Source of the DNA: an uncultured Pelagibacteraceae bacterium
Lineage (GTDB): Bacteria; Pseudomonadota; Alphaproteobacteria; Pelagibacterales; Pelagibacteraceae
Assembly: GCA_902560185.1 (NCBI GenBank)
Contig: CACEKW010000002.1
Location: 1 to 61,780 of the forward strand
Length of the DNA stretch: 61,780 nt
Direction of reading: 5' to 3'
The position numbers were made by a program, and so were the translations under genes. The notes beneath the pieces are model-generated. The model had not been told where the DNA came from and made no database searches. It was given only the letters and a program-made list of their open reading frames with translations. Of this stretch, positions 38,395 to 49,771 are shown in pieces. The first letter of the stretch is position 1. Each line of letters starts with the position of its first letter.

Positions 38395-39418
38395 AAATCC
38401 AATCATTTAAAATTTTTGTATTTATTAATGTTTCATTAAACGTTGTACCTGGGAATAAACAACAATTAGATTTATTTAAAATACTTTGTGAAACATTGTC
38501 TATTTCAAGAGTGTAAGGATTGATTGTATTGTCAAATTTGTACTCTTTTTTATTATTATCTTTTACTAAACTTATAATTTTTCCATCAATCCATGTATCA
38601 TCTATTATTATGGTTCCTTTTGTGCCTTTAATTATGCTTTTCCTTCCAATATTTTTCTTAAAAGATGAAGCAACTTCAACATTAATTTCATTGTTAAAAA
38701 TATACTCAAGACTTGAGTCAATATCTACGCCAGTTACTCCCACCTCTTTTTTACAATTAACAATGACAAATTTTTCAAAATTGATCTCATTTTGAAGGGA
38801 AATTAATGAAGTAGAAAATGAAATTGGATAACAACCTAAATCTAAAATACAACCACCACCTAATTTTTTACTAAAAAGTCTACTTTCTGGATCGATTTTT
38901 CTTTTTTTTTTAAAGAAAAAAAATTTTTTTTTTGTAATCAAATTTACACCAAATGTAGATTTAATAGAGATTATTTTTCCGATTTCATTATTTCTGACTA
39001 ATTCAATTATTTTTTTAAATTGAGGATTGAATTTGTACATAAATCCCTCTGAAAAAAAATTTTCTTCTTTTAAGATTTTATCTTCAACTTCTTTTGCATC
39101 TTTAAAATTATTAAAAGCAGGTTTTTCAACTAAAAATTTTTTTTTATAGAATAAACATTTATCTATCCATTCTTTATGAAAAGAATTTGGTAAAGATATG
39201 TAAACTACATCTACTTTGTCACATTTAATTAACCTCTCATAATCTTTAAAGCAAAAGTTACTTTCAATAAAATATTTTTTCTTAAATGCATTTAATCTTT
39301 GATCATTTTTACTTGCGATAGCCAACAAATTTGAGTTTTTTGTATTCTGGAATGCTTCTCCAAATATATTTGAAATATTTCCCAGACCAATAAGCCCCCA
39401 ATTTATTTTCATATTCAT
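38381..39418 (-). CDS. Gfo/Idh/MocA family oxidoreductase
   Basis: A 345-residue NAD(P)-dependent dehydrogenase with Rossmann GLIGLGNIS at the N-terminus, the catalytic EKP motif (VEKPAFNN) and [14 protein letters not shown]. Members oxidise or reduce sugars, nucleotide sugars or inositols. It is coupled to lepA by ATGA and overlaps the GT17-like gene by 14 bases. With those neighbours a role in making a surface sugar is plausible, but the substrate is unknown. Confidence 0.85.
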   Translation of the reverse strand: MNMKINWGLIGLGNISNIFGEAFQNTKNSNLLAIASKNDQRLNAFKKKYFIESNFCFKDYERLIKCDKVDVVYISLPNSFHKEWIDKCLFYKKKFLVEKPAFNNFKDAKEVEDKILKEENFFSEGFMYKFNPQFKKIIELVRNNEIGKIISIKSTFGVNLITKKKFFFFKKKRKIDPESRLFSKKLGGGCILDLGCYPISFSTSLISLQNEINFEKFVIVNCKKEVGVTGVDIDSSLEYIFNNEINVEVASSFKKNIGRKSIIKGTKGTIIIDDTWIDGKIISLVKDNNKKEYKFDNTINPYTLEIDNVSQSILNKSNCCLFPGTTFNETLINTKILNDWIYEKK

Positions 39419-41220
39419 TCTTTCTGAATTTTTAAAACTCCAATAAATGCTTCTTGGGGAATTTCAACTCTTCCAAACTGTTTTGATCTTGCTTTTCCTT
39501 TTTTTTGCTTTTCTAAAAGTTTTCTTTTCCTATCAGTTGCGCCACCACCATGTATTTTTGTTAAAACATCTTTTTTAAAACCTTTGATCGTTTCTCTAGC
39601 AATTATCTTTCCTCCTATGGCTGCCTGAACTGGAATCATAAAATTATGTCTTGGAATAAGATTTTTCAATTTTTCACAAACTTCTCTTCCAGTTTTCTGC
39701 GCAAAGTCTTTATGTATCATCATAGCTAAAGCATCTACTGGTTCGCTGTTTACTAATATGCCTAATTTGACAAGATCCCCTTCTTTATGACCAATTATTT
39801 CGTAATCAAAGCTAGCATATCCACTTGTCATAGATTTTATTCTATCATTAAAATCAAACACAACTTCATTTAAAGGGAGTTCGTAAGTCAAAACTGCTCG
39901 ATTTCCAGAATAACTTAGATTTATTTGGATCCCTCTTTTATCCTGACATAATTTTATAATTGATCCCAGATACTCATCTGGTGTGATTACAGTAGCCTTT
40001 ATCCATGGTTCTTCAATTTTTTTAATTTTAGTAGGATCAGGTAAACTTGATGGATTTTGTAAATCAACTATATCATCATTATTTAGATACACTTTGTAAA
40101 CAACTCCTGGGGTAGTTGTTAATAGATTTACATCAAATTCTCTTTCTAATCTTTCTGTGATAATTTCAAGATGTAATAATCCTAAAAAACCACATCTGAA
40201 ACCTAAGCCTAAAGCAGACGAAGACTCTGCTTCAAATGAAAAACTAGCATCATTTAATTGTAATTTGGCTAAACCATCTTTTAATTTTTGATATTCAGAA
40301 CTATCGACTGGGAATAAACCACAAAAAACAACTGGTTTACTTGGTTTAAAACCTGGTAATGGATCCAAAGGTTTTTTTGAAGCATCACAAATTGTATCAC
40401 CAACTTTTGTGTCTGATAAAACCTTTATCCCAGTTGTTATAAATCCTATTTCACCAGTGTTTAATTCATCTATATCTTTTACTTTTGGAGTAAATACTCC
40501 TACTTTTTCAACTACGTAATCTTGGTTAGTCGAGAGCATTCTAATTTTCATATTTTTTTTTATCTTACCATTTATAATTCTAACTAAAATTACAACACCG
40601 AGGTAAGTGTCATACCAACTATCAACAAGTAAACATTTTAGATCCTGCGTAACGTCACCTTTGGGTCCAGGAAGCTGACTAATAATTTGCTCTAAAATAT
40701 TATCTATACCTTCTCCAGTTTTTCCTGAACATGGAACTGCATTTTCAGTATCTATACCTATAACATCCTCTATTTGTTTTTTGGTCCTTTCTAAATCTGA
40801 GGCAGGTAAATCAATTTTATTCAAAACAGGAATTATTTCATGGTTTATATCTAAAGCTTGGTAAACATTTGCCAATGTCTGAGCCTCAACCCCTTGTGTA
40901 CTATCAACAATCAATATAGATCCTTCACAAGCATATAAAGATCTACTTACCTCATAACTAAAATCTACGTGGCCAGGAGTATCTATAATATTTAAAACGT
41001 AATTTTTTCCATTTTTTGCTTTGTAGTTTAACTTTACTGTCTGTGCTTTTATTGTGATACCTCTCTCTCTTTCTATATCCATAGAGTCAAGCACTTGTGA
41101 TTTCATTTCTCTCTCCGTCAAACCACCACATTTGTGGATTATTCTATCAGCTATTGTAGATTTCCCATGATCAATATGAGCAATGATTGCAAAATTTCTG
41201 ATATTATCAATTGTACTCAT
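39415..41220 (-). CDS. lepA: Elongation factor 4
   Basis: LepA/EF4 is a ribosome-associated translational GTPase. The 601-residue protein has G1 [10 protein letters not shown]2 [13 protein letters not shown]3 DTPGH and G4 NKIDL, plus the LepA-specific C-terminal region with [25 protein letters not shown] and [19 protein letters not shown]. It follows pheT after seven bases. Confidence 0.97.
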   Translation of the reverse strand: MSTIDNIRNFAIIAHIDHGKSTIADRIIHKCGGLTEREMKSQVLDSMDIERERGITIKAQTVKLNYKAKNGKNYVLNIIDTPGHVDFSYEVSRSLYACEGSILIVDSTQGVEAQTLANVYQALDINHEIIPVLNKIDLPASDLERTKKQIEDVIGIDTENAVPCSGKTGEGIDNILEQIISQLPGPKGDVTQDLKCLLVDSWYDTYLGVVILVRIINGKIKKNMKIRMLSTNQDYVVEKVGVFTPKVKDIDELNTGEIGFITTGIKVLSDTKVGDTICDASKKPLDPLPGFKPSKPVVFCGLFPVDSSEYQKLKDGLAKLQLNDASFSFEAESSSALGLGFRCGFLGLLHLEIITERLEREFDVNLLTTTPGVVYKVYLNNDDIVDLQNPSSLPDPTKIKKIEEPWIKATVITPDEYLGSIIKLCQDKRGIQINLSYSGNRAVLTYELPLNEVVFDFNDRIKSMTSGYASFDYEIIGHKEGDLVKLGILVNSEPVDALAMMIHKDFAQKTGREVCEKLKNLIPRHNFMIPVQAAIGGKIIARETIKGFKKDVLTKIHGGGATDRKRKLLEKQKKGKARSKQFGRVEIPQEAFIGVLKIQKE

Positions 41221-41227
41221 TTTAATT

Positions 41228-43633
41228 TTAAGATCGAATTTTAGCGCCAGTTTTATTTTCTACTGCTTCTATAATTGAATTATTAATTTTCTCTAAATCC
41301 TTATCATTTAAAGTTTTTTCCGATGACTGAATTGTTATGCTGATAGCTATAGACTTTTGGTTATCTGGGATATTTTCACCTTCATAAACATCAAAAACTT
41401 TTATATTGCTAATAAGATTTGGACTCACATTAGAAATTACACTCACTAACTCTTGTGCTTCTACATCTTTATTAACTACAAATGCAAAATCTCGCTCTGA
41501 TTTTTGAAAATCTGATACAGAGAACTTCAATTTTTGATCTTTCAATGTTTTTCTTGAAAGTTTTAAATTTTCTAAAAAGATTTCAAAACCTATTAAATTT
41601 TCAGTTTTAATATCAATTTTTTTTAGAATATTGGGATGAATTTCACCAAAATAAGCTGCAACTTTATCTTTGCTATGATCTAAGAAAATTCTACCAGACT
41701 TGCCTGGATGATAATAATTGGGTGTTTTGCTATCAATAAAAAAATGATCAGAATCATAACCTGCCTCGCTTAACGTTTGTACTACATCTCTTTTTGCATC
41801 AAATAGATCAATATTTCTCTCTTTATCAATCCAAGAAAGTCTTGATTTTTTACCGGCTGACAAACCAGATACTACTGTCTTTTGTTCACCTGGGTTTGAA
41901 CCTGTAAAAACAGGACCTATCTCAAATATAGATAAATCTTTAAAGCCTCTATCCAAATTTTTACTCATATACATGATTAAATTTGAAAATATGGAATTTC
42001 TTAAAACACCCAATTCAGAACTTATAGGGTTTACAATTTTTATCTCTTTATTGGTTTCTCTAAAGTGATCGTTATAACTTTGGTCTGTAAATGACCATGT
42101 TATTGTCTCTAAATAACCCTTTGAAGCAATTGCTCTTTGTAAGAAATGGAATAATCTTTGGGTTTGAGTTAAAGTAGATTTAGATCTATCTTTAATTGGG
42201 TCAATTGTTTTAATTTTATCATAACCACTTATTCTCACCAACTCTTCAATAATATCTATTTGCTGTGAAATATCTGGTCTCCATGTAGGAATTGTCAATT
42301 TTAAAAATTTTTTTTCTTTTTTGATTACAAAACCAAGGTCAGTCAAAATTCTTTGGATTTCCTTTTCAGAAATTTTAAATCCAACTATATTTTCAAAAGA
42401 ATTTACATCAAAGTTTATGGTTTTGGTCTTATAAGACTCAATTTTTTGTATATCGATTTTACTAACTTCACCACCACAAATTTCTTGAATTAGTGATGCT
42501 GCTTTCTTTAAACCAGTTTCGATGGATAATGGGTCAATTCCTCTTTCAAATCTAAATTTTGCATCTGTATCTAAATTCAATTTTTTTGCCGTATTTCTAA
42601 TTGATCTAGGATCGAAATAAGCAGACTCTAATAATATATTTTTTGTATCAAATTCTGTGCCTGATCTTGTGCCCCCAATAATTCCACCTAATCCTAAAAC
42701 TCCTTTGTTATCACTAATAACACACATACCTTTTTCTAACTTATAAATTTTATTGTCCAGTGCTGTAAATTCTTCTCCAGATTTTGAGTTTCTTATGATT
42801 ATCCCTTTTTCAATTTTGTCAGCATCATATGCGTGTAATGGTCGATTAATATCTAGCATTACATAATTTGTTATATCAACAATAGCTGAAATAGGTTTTT
42901 GACCAACTGAAATTAATTTATCTTTGAGCCACTGAGGACTCTCGGTATTTTTTACATTTTTAATTAAACAACTTCCAAAAGCACTACACCCTTGTCCTTT
43001 CTCCTTATTAATCTTAACTTTTAAAGTTTGTTTTGTTTTAAATTTAATTTTTTTTTCTTTAGATGCTATTAATCTTCCAAAACCTGAAGCAGCAAGATCT
43101 CTAGCTATTCCCTTCACACCAAGACAATCTGGTCGATTAGGTGTAATAGATAAATCAATAAGATTAGATTTTGATTTTGAAAAATAACTTTTACCGATAT
43201 TTTTTTCATATTTTTTAGATAATTCGGTAATACCATCACTCTCATCAGATAAATTTAACTCAGACTCAGAGCAAAGCATTCCGTAAGAGGTTACACCTCT
43301 AATTTTTGCTATTTCTAATTTTGTGTTAGTCTTTGGGATAATTGCACCTGGAGGTGCATATATAGTAATAAGTCCCTCACTCGCATTGGTGGCACCACAC
43401 ACAACTTTTTTAAGCTCTTTCTCACCGACATTTACGTCACAAACTTTAAGTCGATCTGCGTTTGGATGTTTTTCTGTCTTGATAATTTTTGCAACTTTAA
43501 ATAGTTGATTATCAGATGAAAGGTTTTCCACACTTTCTACCTCTAGCCCTATATTAGTAAGTTGTTCTAAAAGATTTTTTTCTTTCAGATTAGTTTTTAA
43601 ATGATCTTTTAACCAATCAAATGTGATTTTCAT
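41228..43633 (-). CDS. pheT: Phenylalanyl-tRNA synthetase beta subunit
   Basis: The 801-residue protein has an N-terminal EMAP-II-like tRNA-binding domain (about 39-150; [22 protein letters not shown]), the B3/B4 domain (EDIT region, [21 protein letters not shown]), B5 helix-turn-helix, a class II-like core and the C-terminal ferredoxin-fold anticodon-binding domain ([14 protein letters not shown]). It forms an alpha2-beta2 enzyme with PheS, whose stop overlaps its start (ATGA). Confidence 0.97.
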   Translation of the reverse strand: MKITFDWLKDHLKTNLKEKNLLEQLTNIGLEVESVENLSSDNQLFKVAKIIKTEKHPNADRLKVCDVNVGEKELKKVVCGATNASEGLITIYAPPGAIIPKTNTKLEIAKIRGVTSYGMLCSESELNLSDESDGITELSKKYEKNIGKSYFSKSKSNLIDLSITPNRPDCLGVKGIARDLAASGFGRLIASKEKKIKFKTKQTLKVKINKEKGQGCSAFGSCLIKNVKNTESPQWLKDKLISVGQKPISAIVDITNYVMLDINRPLHAYDADKIEKGIIIRNSKSGEEFTALDNKIYKLEKGMCVISDNKGVLGLGGIIGGTRSGTEFDTKNILLESAYFDPRSIRNTAKKLNLDTDAKFRFERGIDPLSIETGLKKAASLIQEICGGEVSKIDIQKIESYKTKTINFDVNSFENIVGFKISEKEIQRILTDLGFVIKKEKKFLKLTIPTWRPDISQQIDIIEELVRISGYDKIKTIDPIKDRSKSTLTQTQRLFHFLQRAIASKGYLETITWSFTDQSYNDHFRETNKEIKIVNPISSELGVLRNSIFSNLIMYMSKNLDRGFKDLSIFEIGPVFTGSNPGEQKTVVSGLSAGKKSRLSWIDKERNIDLFDAKRDVVQTLSEAGYDSDHFFIDSKTPNYYHPGKSGRIFLDHSKDKVAAYFGEIHPNILKKIDIKTENLIGFEIFLENLKLSRKTLKDQKLKFSVSDFQKSERDFAFVVNKDVEAQELVSVISNVSPNLISNIKVFDVYEGENIPDNQKSIAISITIQSSEKTLNDKDLEKINNSIIEAVENKTGAKIRS

Positions 43634-44697
43634 CTACTTAGGCCTCTATAGTTCGTAGGTACGTCCAGAGGATCAAATCCAAAATGGTTTAACCACCTAT
43701 AATCACAATCAAAGAAAGCTCTAAGATCATTAATTCCATATTTCAACATCGCTAATCTATCAATTCCTATTCCAAACGCATAACCTTGAAACTTAGTTGG
43801 ATCTACCTTTACATTTTTTAAAACATTTGGATGAACCATCCCACAACCTAGTATTTCTAACCACTGATTACCTTCCCCTATAATAATTTTTCCATCGTTG
43901 ATTTCATATCCAATATCAACTTCAGCAGATGGTTCTGTGAAAGGAAAATGACTTGGTCTAAATCTCATCTTTATTTTTTTAACTTCAAAAAATTCTTTGA
44001 TAAAATAATTCAAACACCCTTTTAAATGACCCATATTTATATTTTTGTCTATATTAAGACCTTCAACTTGATGGAACATTGGTGAATGTGTTTGGTCACT
44101 ATCTGATCTGTATGTTCTGCCAGGTGCGATTATTTTAAAAGGTGGTTTGTCTTTTAACATTGTTCTTATTTGAACAGGGGACGTATGTGTACGTAACAAT
44201 CTTTCTTTTTTATCATCAAGATAAAATGTATCATGCATATCTCTTGCTGGATGATTGTCTGGAGTATTTAAAGCAGTAAAATTATTATATTCATTTTCAA
44301 CATCTGGTCCTTCCTCTACACTAAAGCCTATTTCAGAAAATATAGAAGATATTTCATCAATTGTTTGTGATACAGGATGAATTTTACCCTTTACAAATGA
44401 TCGCTCTGGTAAAGTAACATCAATTTTTTCTTTTTCCAATTTTTCATTAATATTTGCTTTTTCTATTTCGTTTATTTTTAAATTTATAAGATCTTGAAGT
44501 TCATCCTTAATTATATTCAAATCAGAGGCAAATTTTTTTCTTTCTGAAAAATCAATAATACCTATTTTTTTAAATTGAGATGAGACCAGCCCATTTTTAC
44601 CAAATAGATCAGATTTAATTTGATTAAGTTCTGCTAGATCTAATTTACCTTTTAATTTTGATATAAATTCGTCTCTTATTTTTTTTAGATCAGACAT
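43630..44697 (-). CDS. pheS: Phenylalanyl-tRNA synthetase alpha subunit
   Basis: A 355-residue class II synthetase subunit with an N-terminal coiled coil (about 1-90) that contacts tRNA, motif 2 region [24 protein letters not shown], and motif 3 [14 protein letters not shown]. The gene order infC-rpmI-rplT-pheS-pheT is the widespread translation cluster. The 43 bases upstream contain a weak TCTTCA/TGAAGA hairpin but no obvious attenuator. Confidence 0.97.
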   Translation of the reverse strand: MSDLKKIRDEFISKLKGKLDLAELNQIKSDLFGKNGLVSSQFKKIGIIDFSERKKFASDLNIIKDELQDLINLKINEIEKANINEKLEKEKIDVTLPERSFVKGKIHPVSQTIDEISSIFSEIGFSVEEGPDVENEYNNFTALNTPDNHPARDMHDTFYLDDKKERLLRTHTSPVQIRTMLKDKPPFKIIAPGRTYRSDSDQTHSPMFHQVEGLNIDKNINMGHLKGCLNYFIKEFFEVKKIKMRFRPSHFPFTEPSAEVDIGYEINDGKIIIGEGNQWLEILGCGMVHPNVLKNVKVDPTKFQGYAFGIGIDRLAMLKYGINDLRAFFDCDYRWLNHFGFDPLDVPTNYRGLSR

Positions 44698-44740
44698 TTT
44701 TACAGATTATTTCTTCAGCGAAATAAAACAATAGTGAAGA

Positions 44741-45097
44741 TTAATTTAAAGCAGATTGTGCTTTTTGGACAATAGTTTTAAAGGCTTCTGGACTATCATA
44801 GGCTATCTCAGCTAAAATTTTTCTATCAATTTTAATTCCACATTTATTTAAACCATAAATAAACTTGGAATATGTCAAACCTTCAGCTCTCACACCCGCG
44901 TTGATTCTTTGAATCCATAATGACTTGAAATCTCTTTTCTTATTTCTTCGATCTCTATATGCATATTGCATAGCTTTTTCCATAGCTTGCTTTGCAACTC
45001 TAATAGTATTTTTTCTTCTTCCCCACTGACCTTTTACAGCTTTTAGAACTTTTTTATGTTTAGCTCTACTTGTTACACCCCTTTTAACTCTTGCCAT
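44741..45097 (-). CDS. rplT: Ribosomal protein bL20
   Basis: A 118-residue basic 50S protein with the L20 opening [19 protein letters not shown], the helix-rich [24 protein letters not shown] and [12 protein letters not shown]20 also acts as a translational repressor of this operon in several bacteria; no leader structure for that is evident here. It follows rpmI by one base. Confidence 0.97.
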   Translation of the reverse strand: MARVKRGVTSRAKHKKVLKAVKGQWGRRKNTIRVAKQAMEKAMQYAYRDRRNKKRDFKSLWIQRINAGVRAEGLTYSKFIYGLNKCGIKIDRKILAEIAYDSPEAFKTIVQKAQSALN

Positions 45098-45098
45098 T

Positions 45099-45305
45099 TT
45101 AACCTCTTAAGCTGTAAGGCATATACGATTTAACAATTTTACCGTCTTGTTTTGACATCGCAGTAGTACCTCTAAGTTTTCTAATTTGAGAATTAGTTCT
45201 TTTTATCATGCCGTGCCTCTTTCCAGCTTGAGCCATCATAACTTTCCCTCTAGCTGAAATTTTAAATCTTTTTTTTGCTGAGCTCTTTGTTTTTAATTTT
45301 GGCAT
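45099..45305 (-). CDS. rpmI: Ribosomal protein bL35
   Basis: A 68-residue basic protein with [21 protein letters not shown] and the [17 protein letters not shown] region typical of L35. It lies between infC and rplT as usual. Confidence 0.96.
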   Translation of the reverse strand: MPKLKTKSSAKKRFKISARGKVMMAQAGKRHGMIKRTNSQIRKLRGTTAMSKQDGKIVKSYMPYSLRG

Positions 45306-45358
45306 AATTGAACGAGGTTATACAAAGAATGTTGAAAATTTACAACCTATATTAAAGC

Positions 45359-45904
45359 CTATAAAGGTTGGATTACCATAATCATTTGCTTCCCATCAAA
45401 CTTGGGGTGCAATTCAACTTTACCAATATCTTTCATATCCTCTTTAATTTTGGTCATCAATTCATTCCCTAAATGAGAGTGTTGAAGTTCACGTCCTTTA
45501 AACCTAATGGTGAACTTCACCTTATCACCTTTAGCAATAAATTTTTTAGCATTTTTTACTTTAAATTCATAATCATGCGTTTCAGTCACTGGTCTCATTT
45601 TAATTTCTTTTAAAGCAATTATTTTTTGTTTCTTTTTTGCAAGGTTTGCTTTTTTTTGTGCATCATATTTATATTTTCCCATGTCCATAATTTTACAAAC
45701 TGGGGGATTGGCATTCGGGGCAATTTCGATTAAATCCAAACCTTGATTTTTTGCCATTGAGATTGCCTCATTGGTATTTAAAACACCTAAATTTTCTCCA
45801 TCGCTAGCGATAACTTGAACTTCGGGTGAGGAAATTCTATTATTTGATCGAGGTCCACGATCCTTAGTTCTTCTTTGAAAATAGTTTTGCTTAAAATCTG
45901 CCAC
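45359..45904 (-). CDS. infC: Translation initiation factor IF-3
   Basis: A 181-residue IF-3 with the N-terminal domain (NNRISSPEVQVIASDGENLGV, NPPVCKIMDMGKYKYD) and C-terminal domain (EIKMRPVTETHDYEFKVKNAKKF, RFKGRELQH). The start is GTG directly abutting the thrS stop (TAA-GTG); the in-frame TAA rules out any earlier start. IF-3 genes often use non-ATG starts that IF-3 itself discriminates against, so autoregulation is likely. Confidence 0.96.
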   Translation of the reverse strand: MADFKQNYFQRRTKDRGPRSNNRISSPEVQVIASDGENLGVLNTNEAISMAKNQGLDLIEIAPNANPPVCKIMDMGKYKYDAQKKANLAKKKQKIIALKEIKMRPVTETHDYEFKVKNAKKFIAKGDKVKFTIRFKGRELQHSHLGNELMTKIKEDMKDIGKVELHPKFDGKQMIMVIQPL

Positions 45905-47827
45905 TTAAATATTTGAAGGTGCTTTATTTAAAGCAGAAAATTTTTTTAGAAATGAGTTTAGTTCCATATTTTCTTGTTTATTTGAATCTAATCTTCTAAT
46001 GGTTACTGAGTTACTGTCAACTTCTTTTTTACCACAAATTATTAAAAGAGGTATTTTTGCTAATGAATGATCTCTTATTTTATAATTTAAATTATGATTT
46101 TTTAAATCAACCATTGATGTAATACCAGCTTCTCTTATCTTATTAGAAACTTTTTTTGCATATTCTTCGAAGTCTTCGGAAATAGGTATAACAACTGTTT
46201 GTAACGGAGATATCCAAAATGGAAATTTTCCAGCATAGTTTTCAATCAGAATTCCTATAAACCTTTCAAGTGATCCAAATAATGCACGATGTAACATAAC
46301 AGGAACTTTCTTAGTACCATCTTTATCTACGTATGATGCATCTAGTCTACCTGGTAAATTTAAATCAACTTGGACTGTTCCACATTGCCAATCTCTTCCT
46401 ATTGCATCTCTTAAAACAAATTCTATTTTTGGACCGTAAAATGCTCCCTCACCTTTATTTATACTATACTCAAGTTTAGAAGCTTTGACTGCCTTTAACA
46501 AAGATGCTTCAGCCTTGTCCCAAATCTCATCCTCACCAACTCTTACCTCTGGCCTATCAGCATATTTAAGAATTACATTTTCAAAACCTAGATCTTTATA
46601 AATTTCTAATATCAAATTTGTAACATTTAAACATTCACTTGTGATTTGATCTTCTGAGCAAAAAATATGAGCATCATCTTGGGTGAATGCTCTTACCCTT
46701 AATAAACCATGTAAAGCACCAGATGGTTCATATCTATGAACTTTTCCAAACTCAGTAATTCTTAGAGGTAAATCTCGATAACTTTTAAGACCTTGATTAA
46801 AAACTTGTATGTGTCCAGGGCAATTCATTGGTTTAATTGCAAAAACTTTTTCATCTGGAGTTTCTGAGGTATACATGTTTTCCCCATATTTTTCCCAATG
46901 TCCTGATTTTTCCCACAATAATCTGTCTAATACCTCTGGTGTGTTCACCTCTTTGTATCCGGCTAGGTCCTGTTTAGCCCTCATATAATTAATTAATTTT
47001 TGAAATAACGTCCAACCTTTCTCATGCCAAAAAACAGATCCTGGACTTTCTTCTCTAAAATGAAACAAATCCATTTCTTTGCCCAATTTACGATGATCTC
47101 TTTTTTCTGCCTCTTCAATTCTTTTTAAATAATCGTCTAAATCTTTCTGGGAGGCCCAACTTGTTCCGTAGATCCTTTGAAGCATTTCATTTTTTGAGTC
47201 ACCTCGCCAATATGCGCCTGAAACTTTTGTTAGTTTAAAGGCTTTGCCAATTTTACTAGATGATACTAAATGAGGTCCTCTACATAAATCATACCAAGTA
47301 TCACCATGATGATAGACTGAGAGTTCTTCAGTTTCCGGAATACTTTCAATAATTTCTGCCTTATATTTTTCTCCAATTTTTTTAAAATGCTTAATTGCTT
47401 CATCTCTTTCCCATACTTCTCGTCTTGTTTTTAAATCTTTGTCAATTATTTCTGACATCCTTTTTTCAATTTTTTTGAGATCGTCATCTGTAAAGGGCTC
47501 CTTTCTGGCAAAGTCATAATAAAATCCATTTTCTATAACTGGTCCAATAGTAACTTGGGTGCCTGGATATAATTCTTGGACTGCCATAGCCATGATATGA
47601 GCAGCGTCATGTCTAATAACTTCTAAACCCTCTGGGTCTTTTGCTGTAAAAATTTTAACGGAACAATCTTTATCAATAGAAAAATATAAATCTTTTAATT
47701 CTCCATTCACACTCATTATCAAGGCTTGTTTTGCTAATGATTTGCTAATTTTTTCAGCAATCTCTAAGCCTGTCACTTTTTTAGAAAAATCTAAATTGTT
47801 TCCGTCTGGTAAAGTAATTATGGGCAT
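45905..47827 (-). CDS. thrS: Threonyl-tRNA synthetase
   Basis: The 640-residue class II synthetase has the N-terminal TGS domain (1-60), the editing domain with HDAAHIMAMAVQELYPG, motif 2 RVRAFTQDDAHIF, zinc-binding MNCPGH and the C-terminal anticodon-binding domain. It lies in the thrS-infC-rpmI-rplT-pheST run. The GT4 gene ends directly before its ATG, so there is no leader with operator stem-loops like those of E. coli thrS. Confidence 0.97.
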   Translation of the reverse strand: MPIITLPDGNNLDFSKKVTGLEIAEKISKSLAKQALIMSVNGELKDLYFSIDKDCSVKIFTAKDPEGLEVIRHDAAHIMAMAVQELYPGTQVTIGPVIENGFYYDFARKEPFTDDDLKKIEKRMSEIIDKDLKTRREVWERDEAIKHFKKIGEKYKAEIIESIPETEELSVYHHGDTWYDLCRGPHLVSSSKIGKAFKLTKVSGAYWRGDSKNEMLQRIYGTSWASQKDLDDYLKRIEEAEKRDHRKLGKEMDLFHFREESPGSVFWHEKGWTLFQKLINYMRAKQDLAGYKEVNTPEVLDRLLWEKSGHWEKYGENMYTSETPDEKVFAIKPMNCPGHIQVFNQGLKSYRDLPLRITEFGKVHRYEPSGALHGLLRVRAFTQDDAHIFCSEDQITSECLNVTNLILEIYKDLGFENVILKYADRPEVRVGEDEIWDKAEASLLKAVKASKLEYSINKGEGAFYGPKIEFVLRDAIGRDWQCGTVQVDLNLPGRLDASYVDKDGTKKVPVMLHRALFGSLERFIGILIENYAGKFPFWISPLQTVVIPISEDFEEYAKKVSNKIREAGITSMVDLKNHNLNYKIRDHSLAKIPLLIICGKKEVDSNSVTIRRLDSNKQENMELNSFLKKFSALNKAPSNI

Positions 47828-48982
47828 TTAATTTAGTAATCTTTTATACTCTGAATAAGTAGAAAAACACATTTTTTCAACATTAAATTTTTTTATAATG
47901 TTTTTTCTTCCCTCCTTACCCATTAATTTTATGGAAGTTTCATCCATTGTCATCGCTTGAATGATTTTTTTACTCAAGGAACCTGCGTCACCAGATTCAA
48001 ATAACAATCCAGTTTTTTCGTTTAAAATTGTCTCTTTTGATCCTCCGATATTACTTGCAATGGTTATTTTTTCCATAGATTGTGCCTCTACGGCAACTCT
48101 TCCGAAAGCTTCAGGTTCAATTGATGCTGAAACTATAATATCAGAAACTTTATAAGCTAAAGCCATATCCTTACAATGTTCAATAAATTTTACTTGATTG
48201 GTCAGATTATACTTTTCAGTCAATTTGATAAGTTTTTCTTTGTAAGAATCTCTTCCCTGATCACTGCCTAATATTACAACATGAAATGCTTCGTATCCTA
48301 ATTCAATTTTAACTAAATTTATTGCCTCAATAAATAATTCTTGACCCTTCCATGACGTAAGTCGACCTGGCATAAGAATTATTTTTTTTTCATCAGCAAT
48401 ATTCCACTCATTTAAAAGTTTTTTTTCATCAGTTTCAATTTTGGTTGTTGGATCAAAATAATCTACATTTATGCCCCTAAAAATTACTAAAAATTTTTTT
48501 TTAGAATTCAAGAATTCCTGATAATTCTCTTGAATATGTGAAAAGATAAAGTTTGATCCTGCTATTACCAAATCTGACCTTACCATTACTGAATTATAAA
48601 ATTTTTTTAATTTACCTCTAAAATTATAAGTACCATGAAATGTAGTAACAAACTTTCTTCTGGTTAATTTTGTTGCAAATAAACACGACCAAGCTGGTGC
48701 TCTACTTCTTGCGTGAACAATTGAAATGTTAAAAATCAAAATTATTGCTATTAAAATAATTGAATTTATCAAAATCAATAATGGATTTTTACTATGAACA
48801 GGAAGCCTTATTAATTTAACTTTTTTTTTATCAATAAACTTTGTTAACTCTCCACCACTTGTAACAATGTAAGATTTACAATTATTTTCAGGTAAAAAAT
48901 GTGCAATATCATAGCAACCAGTTTCTGCACCTCCATAACCTAATTTTGGAATTACTTGCAAAACATTTAAATTAGATGACAT
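47828..48982 (-). CDS. Glycosyltransferase family 4 protein
   Basis: A 384-residue GT-B fold enzyme. The N-terminus VIPKLGYGGAETGCYDIA binds the acceptor side; the C-terminal half has LMPGRLTSWKGQELFIEA and the family E-x7-E element in EPEAFGRVAVEAQS. A hydrophobic stretch near 69-86 may attach it to the membrane. GT4 enzymes build lipopolysaccharide or other surface glycans. It is the first gene of the run into thrS; the sugar is unknown. Confidence 0.88.
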   Translation of the reverse strand: MSSNLNVLQVIPKLGYGGAETGCYDIAHFLPENNCKSYIVTSGGELTKFIDKKKVKLIRLPVHSKNPLLILINSIILIAIILIFNISIVHARSRAPAWSCLFATKLTRRKFVTTFHGTYNFRGKLKKFYNSVMVRSDLVIAGSNFIFSHIQENYQEFLNSKKKFLVIFRGINVDYFDPTTKIETDEKKLLNEWNIADEKKIILMPGRLTSWKGQELFIEAINLVKIELGYEAFHVVILGSDQGRDSYKEKLIKLTEKYNLTNQVKFIEHCKDMALAYKVSDIIVSASIEPEAFGRVAVEAQSMEKITIASNIGGSKETILNEKTGLLFESGDAGSLSKKIIQAMTMDETSIKLMGKEGRKNIIKKFNVEKMCFSTYSEYKRLLN

Positions 48983-49024
48983 TTAAAATAATTATATAAT
49001 AATAGACAAAACTAATAAACTTTT

Positions 49025-49771
49025 ATGACAAATTTTAATTACTTAAAAATTTCCACTACCAGAAAAATAAGATATTTGAAACTACATCAAAAAAATGCCA
49101 CCTACATTGTTTTTTTGCATGGTTTTATGTCAGATTTGGAAGGTAAAAAACCTCGAGCATTTTTAAAATTTGCAAAAAAAAATAGACTAGGTTTTCTTGC
49201 TTTAGAATATTCAGGTCATGGTAAATCATCAGGAAAATTTATTAACGGCAATATTTCAAAATGGACTAAGGATACTACTTTAGTAATTCAAAAAGTTGTT
49301 AAAAAAAACGATATTGTATTTATAGGATCAAGTATGGGGGCTTGGATTTCTTTAAACCAGTTTAGTCTTATCAAAAATAAAATTAAAGGTTTTTTAGGAA
49401 TAGGTTCAGCGCCAGAATTTCTTGATAAACTAATGTGGAATAAATTTTCTAATAAAATGAAGACTGAAATCAAAAAAAAAGGTTTAATACATTTAAAACA
49501 TGGTGATTATGAATACCCAATCACTTACCAATTGATTAAAGATGGAAGAAAAAATAAAATTTTAAATAAAAAAATAAATCAAAATGTAAATGTCACAATG
49601 GTTCACGGGAGTAAAGATAAATCTGTACCTGTAATTTACTCAAAAAAAATTTTGAAAATATTTCAATCTAAGAAAAAAAAATTAGTAATTATAAAAAATG
49701 GTGATCATAGTTTATCTTCACCAAAATGGCTCAAGATATTGAAAAAAGAGTTAAAATTAATAATTAACTAA
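49025..49771 (+). CDS. Alpha/beta hydrolase
   Basis: A 248-residue alpha/beta-hydrolase with oxyanion-hole LHGFMSD, nucleophile Ser103 in GSSMGAW, and a probable Asp in HGSKDKSVP and His in NGDHSL. No signal peptide is seen. Similar serine hydrolases include esterases and carboxylesterase BioH-like proteins; the substrate is unknown. It overlaps gltB convergently by eight bases. Confidence 0.85.
   Translation: MTNFNYLKISTTRKIRYLKLHQKNATYIVFLHGFMSDLEGKKPRAFLKFAKKNRLGFLALEYSGHGKSSGKFINGNISKWTKDTTLVIQKVVKKNDIVFIGSSMGAWISLNQFSLIKNKIKGFLGIGSAPEFLDKLMWNKFSNKMKTEIKKKGLIHLKHGDYEYPITYQLIKDGRKNKILNKKINQNVNVTMVHGSKDKSVPVIYSKKILKIFQSKKKKLVIIKNGDHSLSSPKWLKILKKELKLIIN

Noticed and set aside
44698-44740. 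Attenuator or T-box-like leader of pheS
   Set aside because: Only 43 bases with one weak stem; no leader peptide, tRNA-like fold or terminator.
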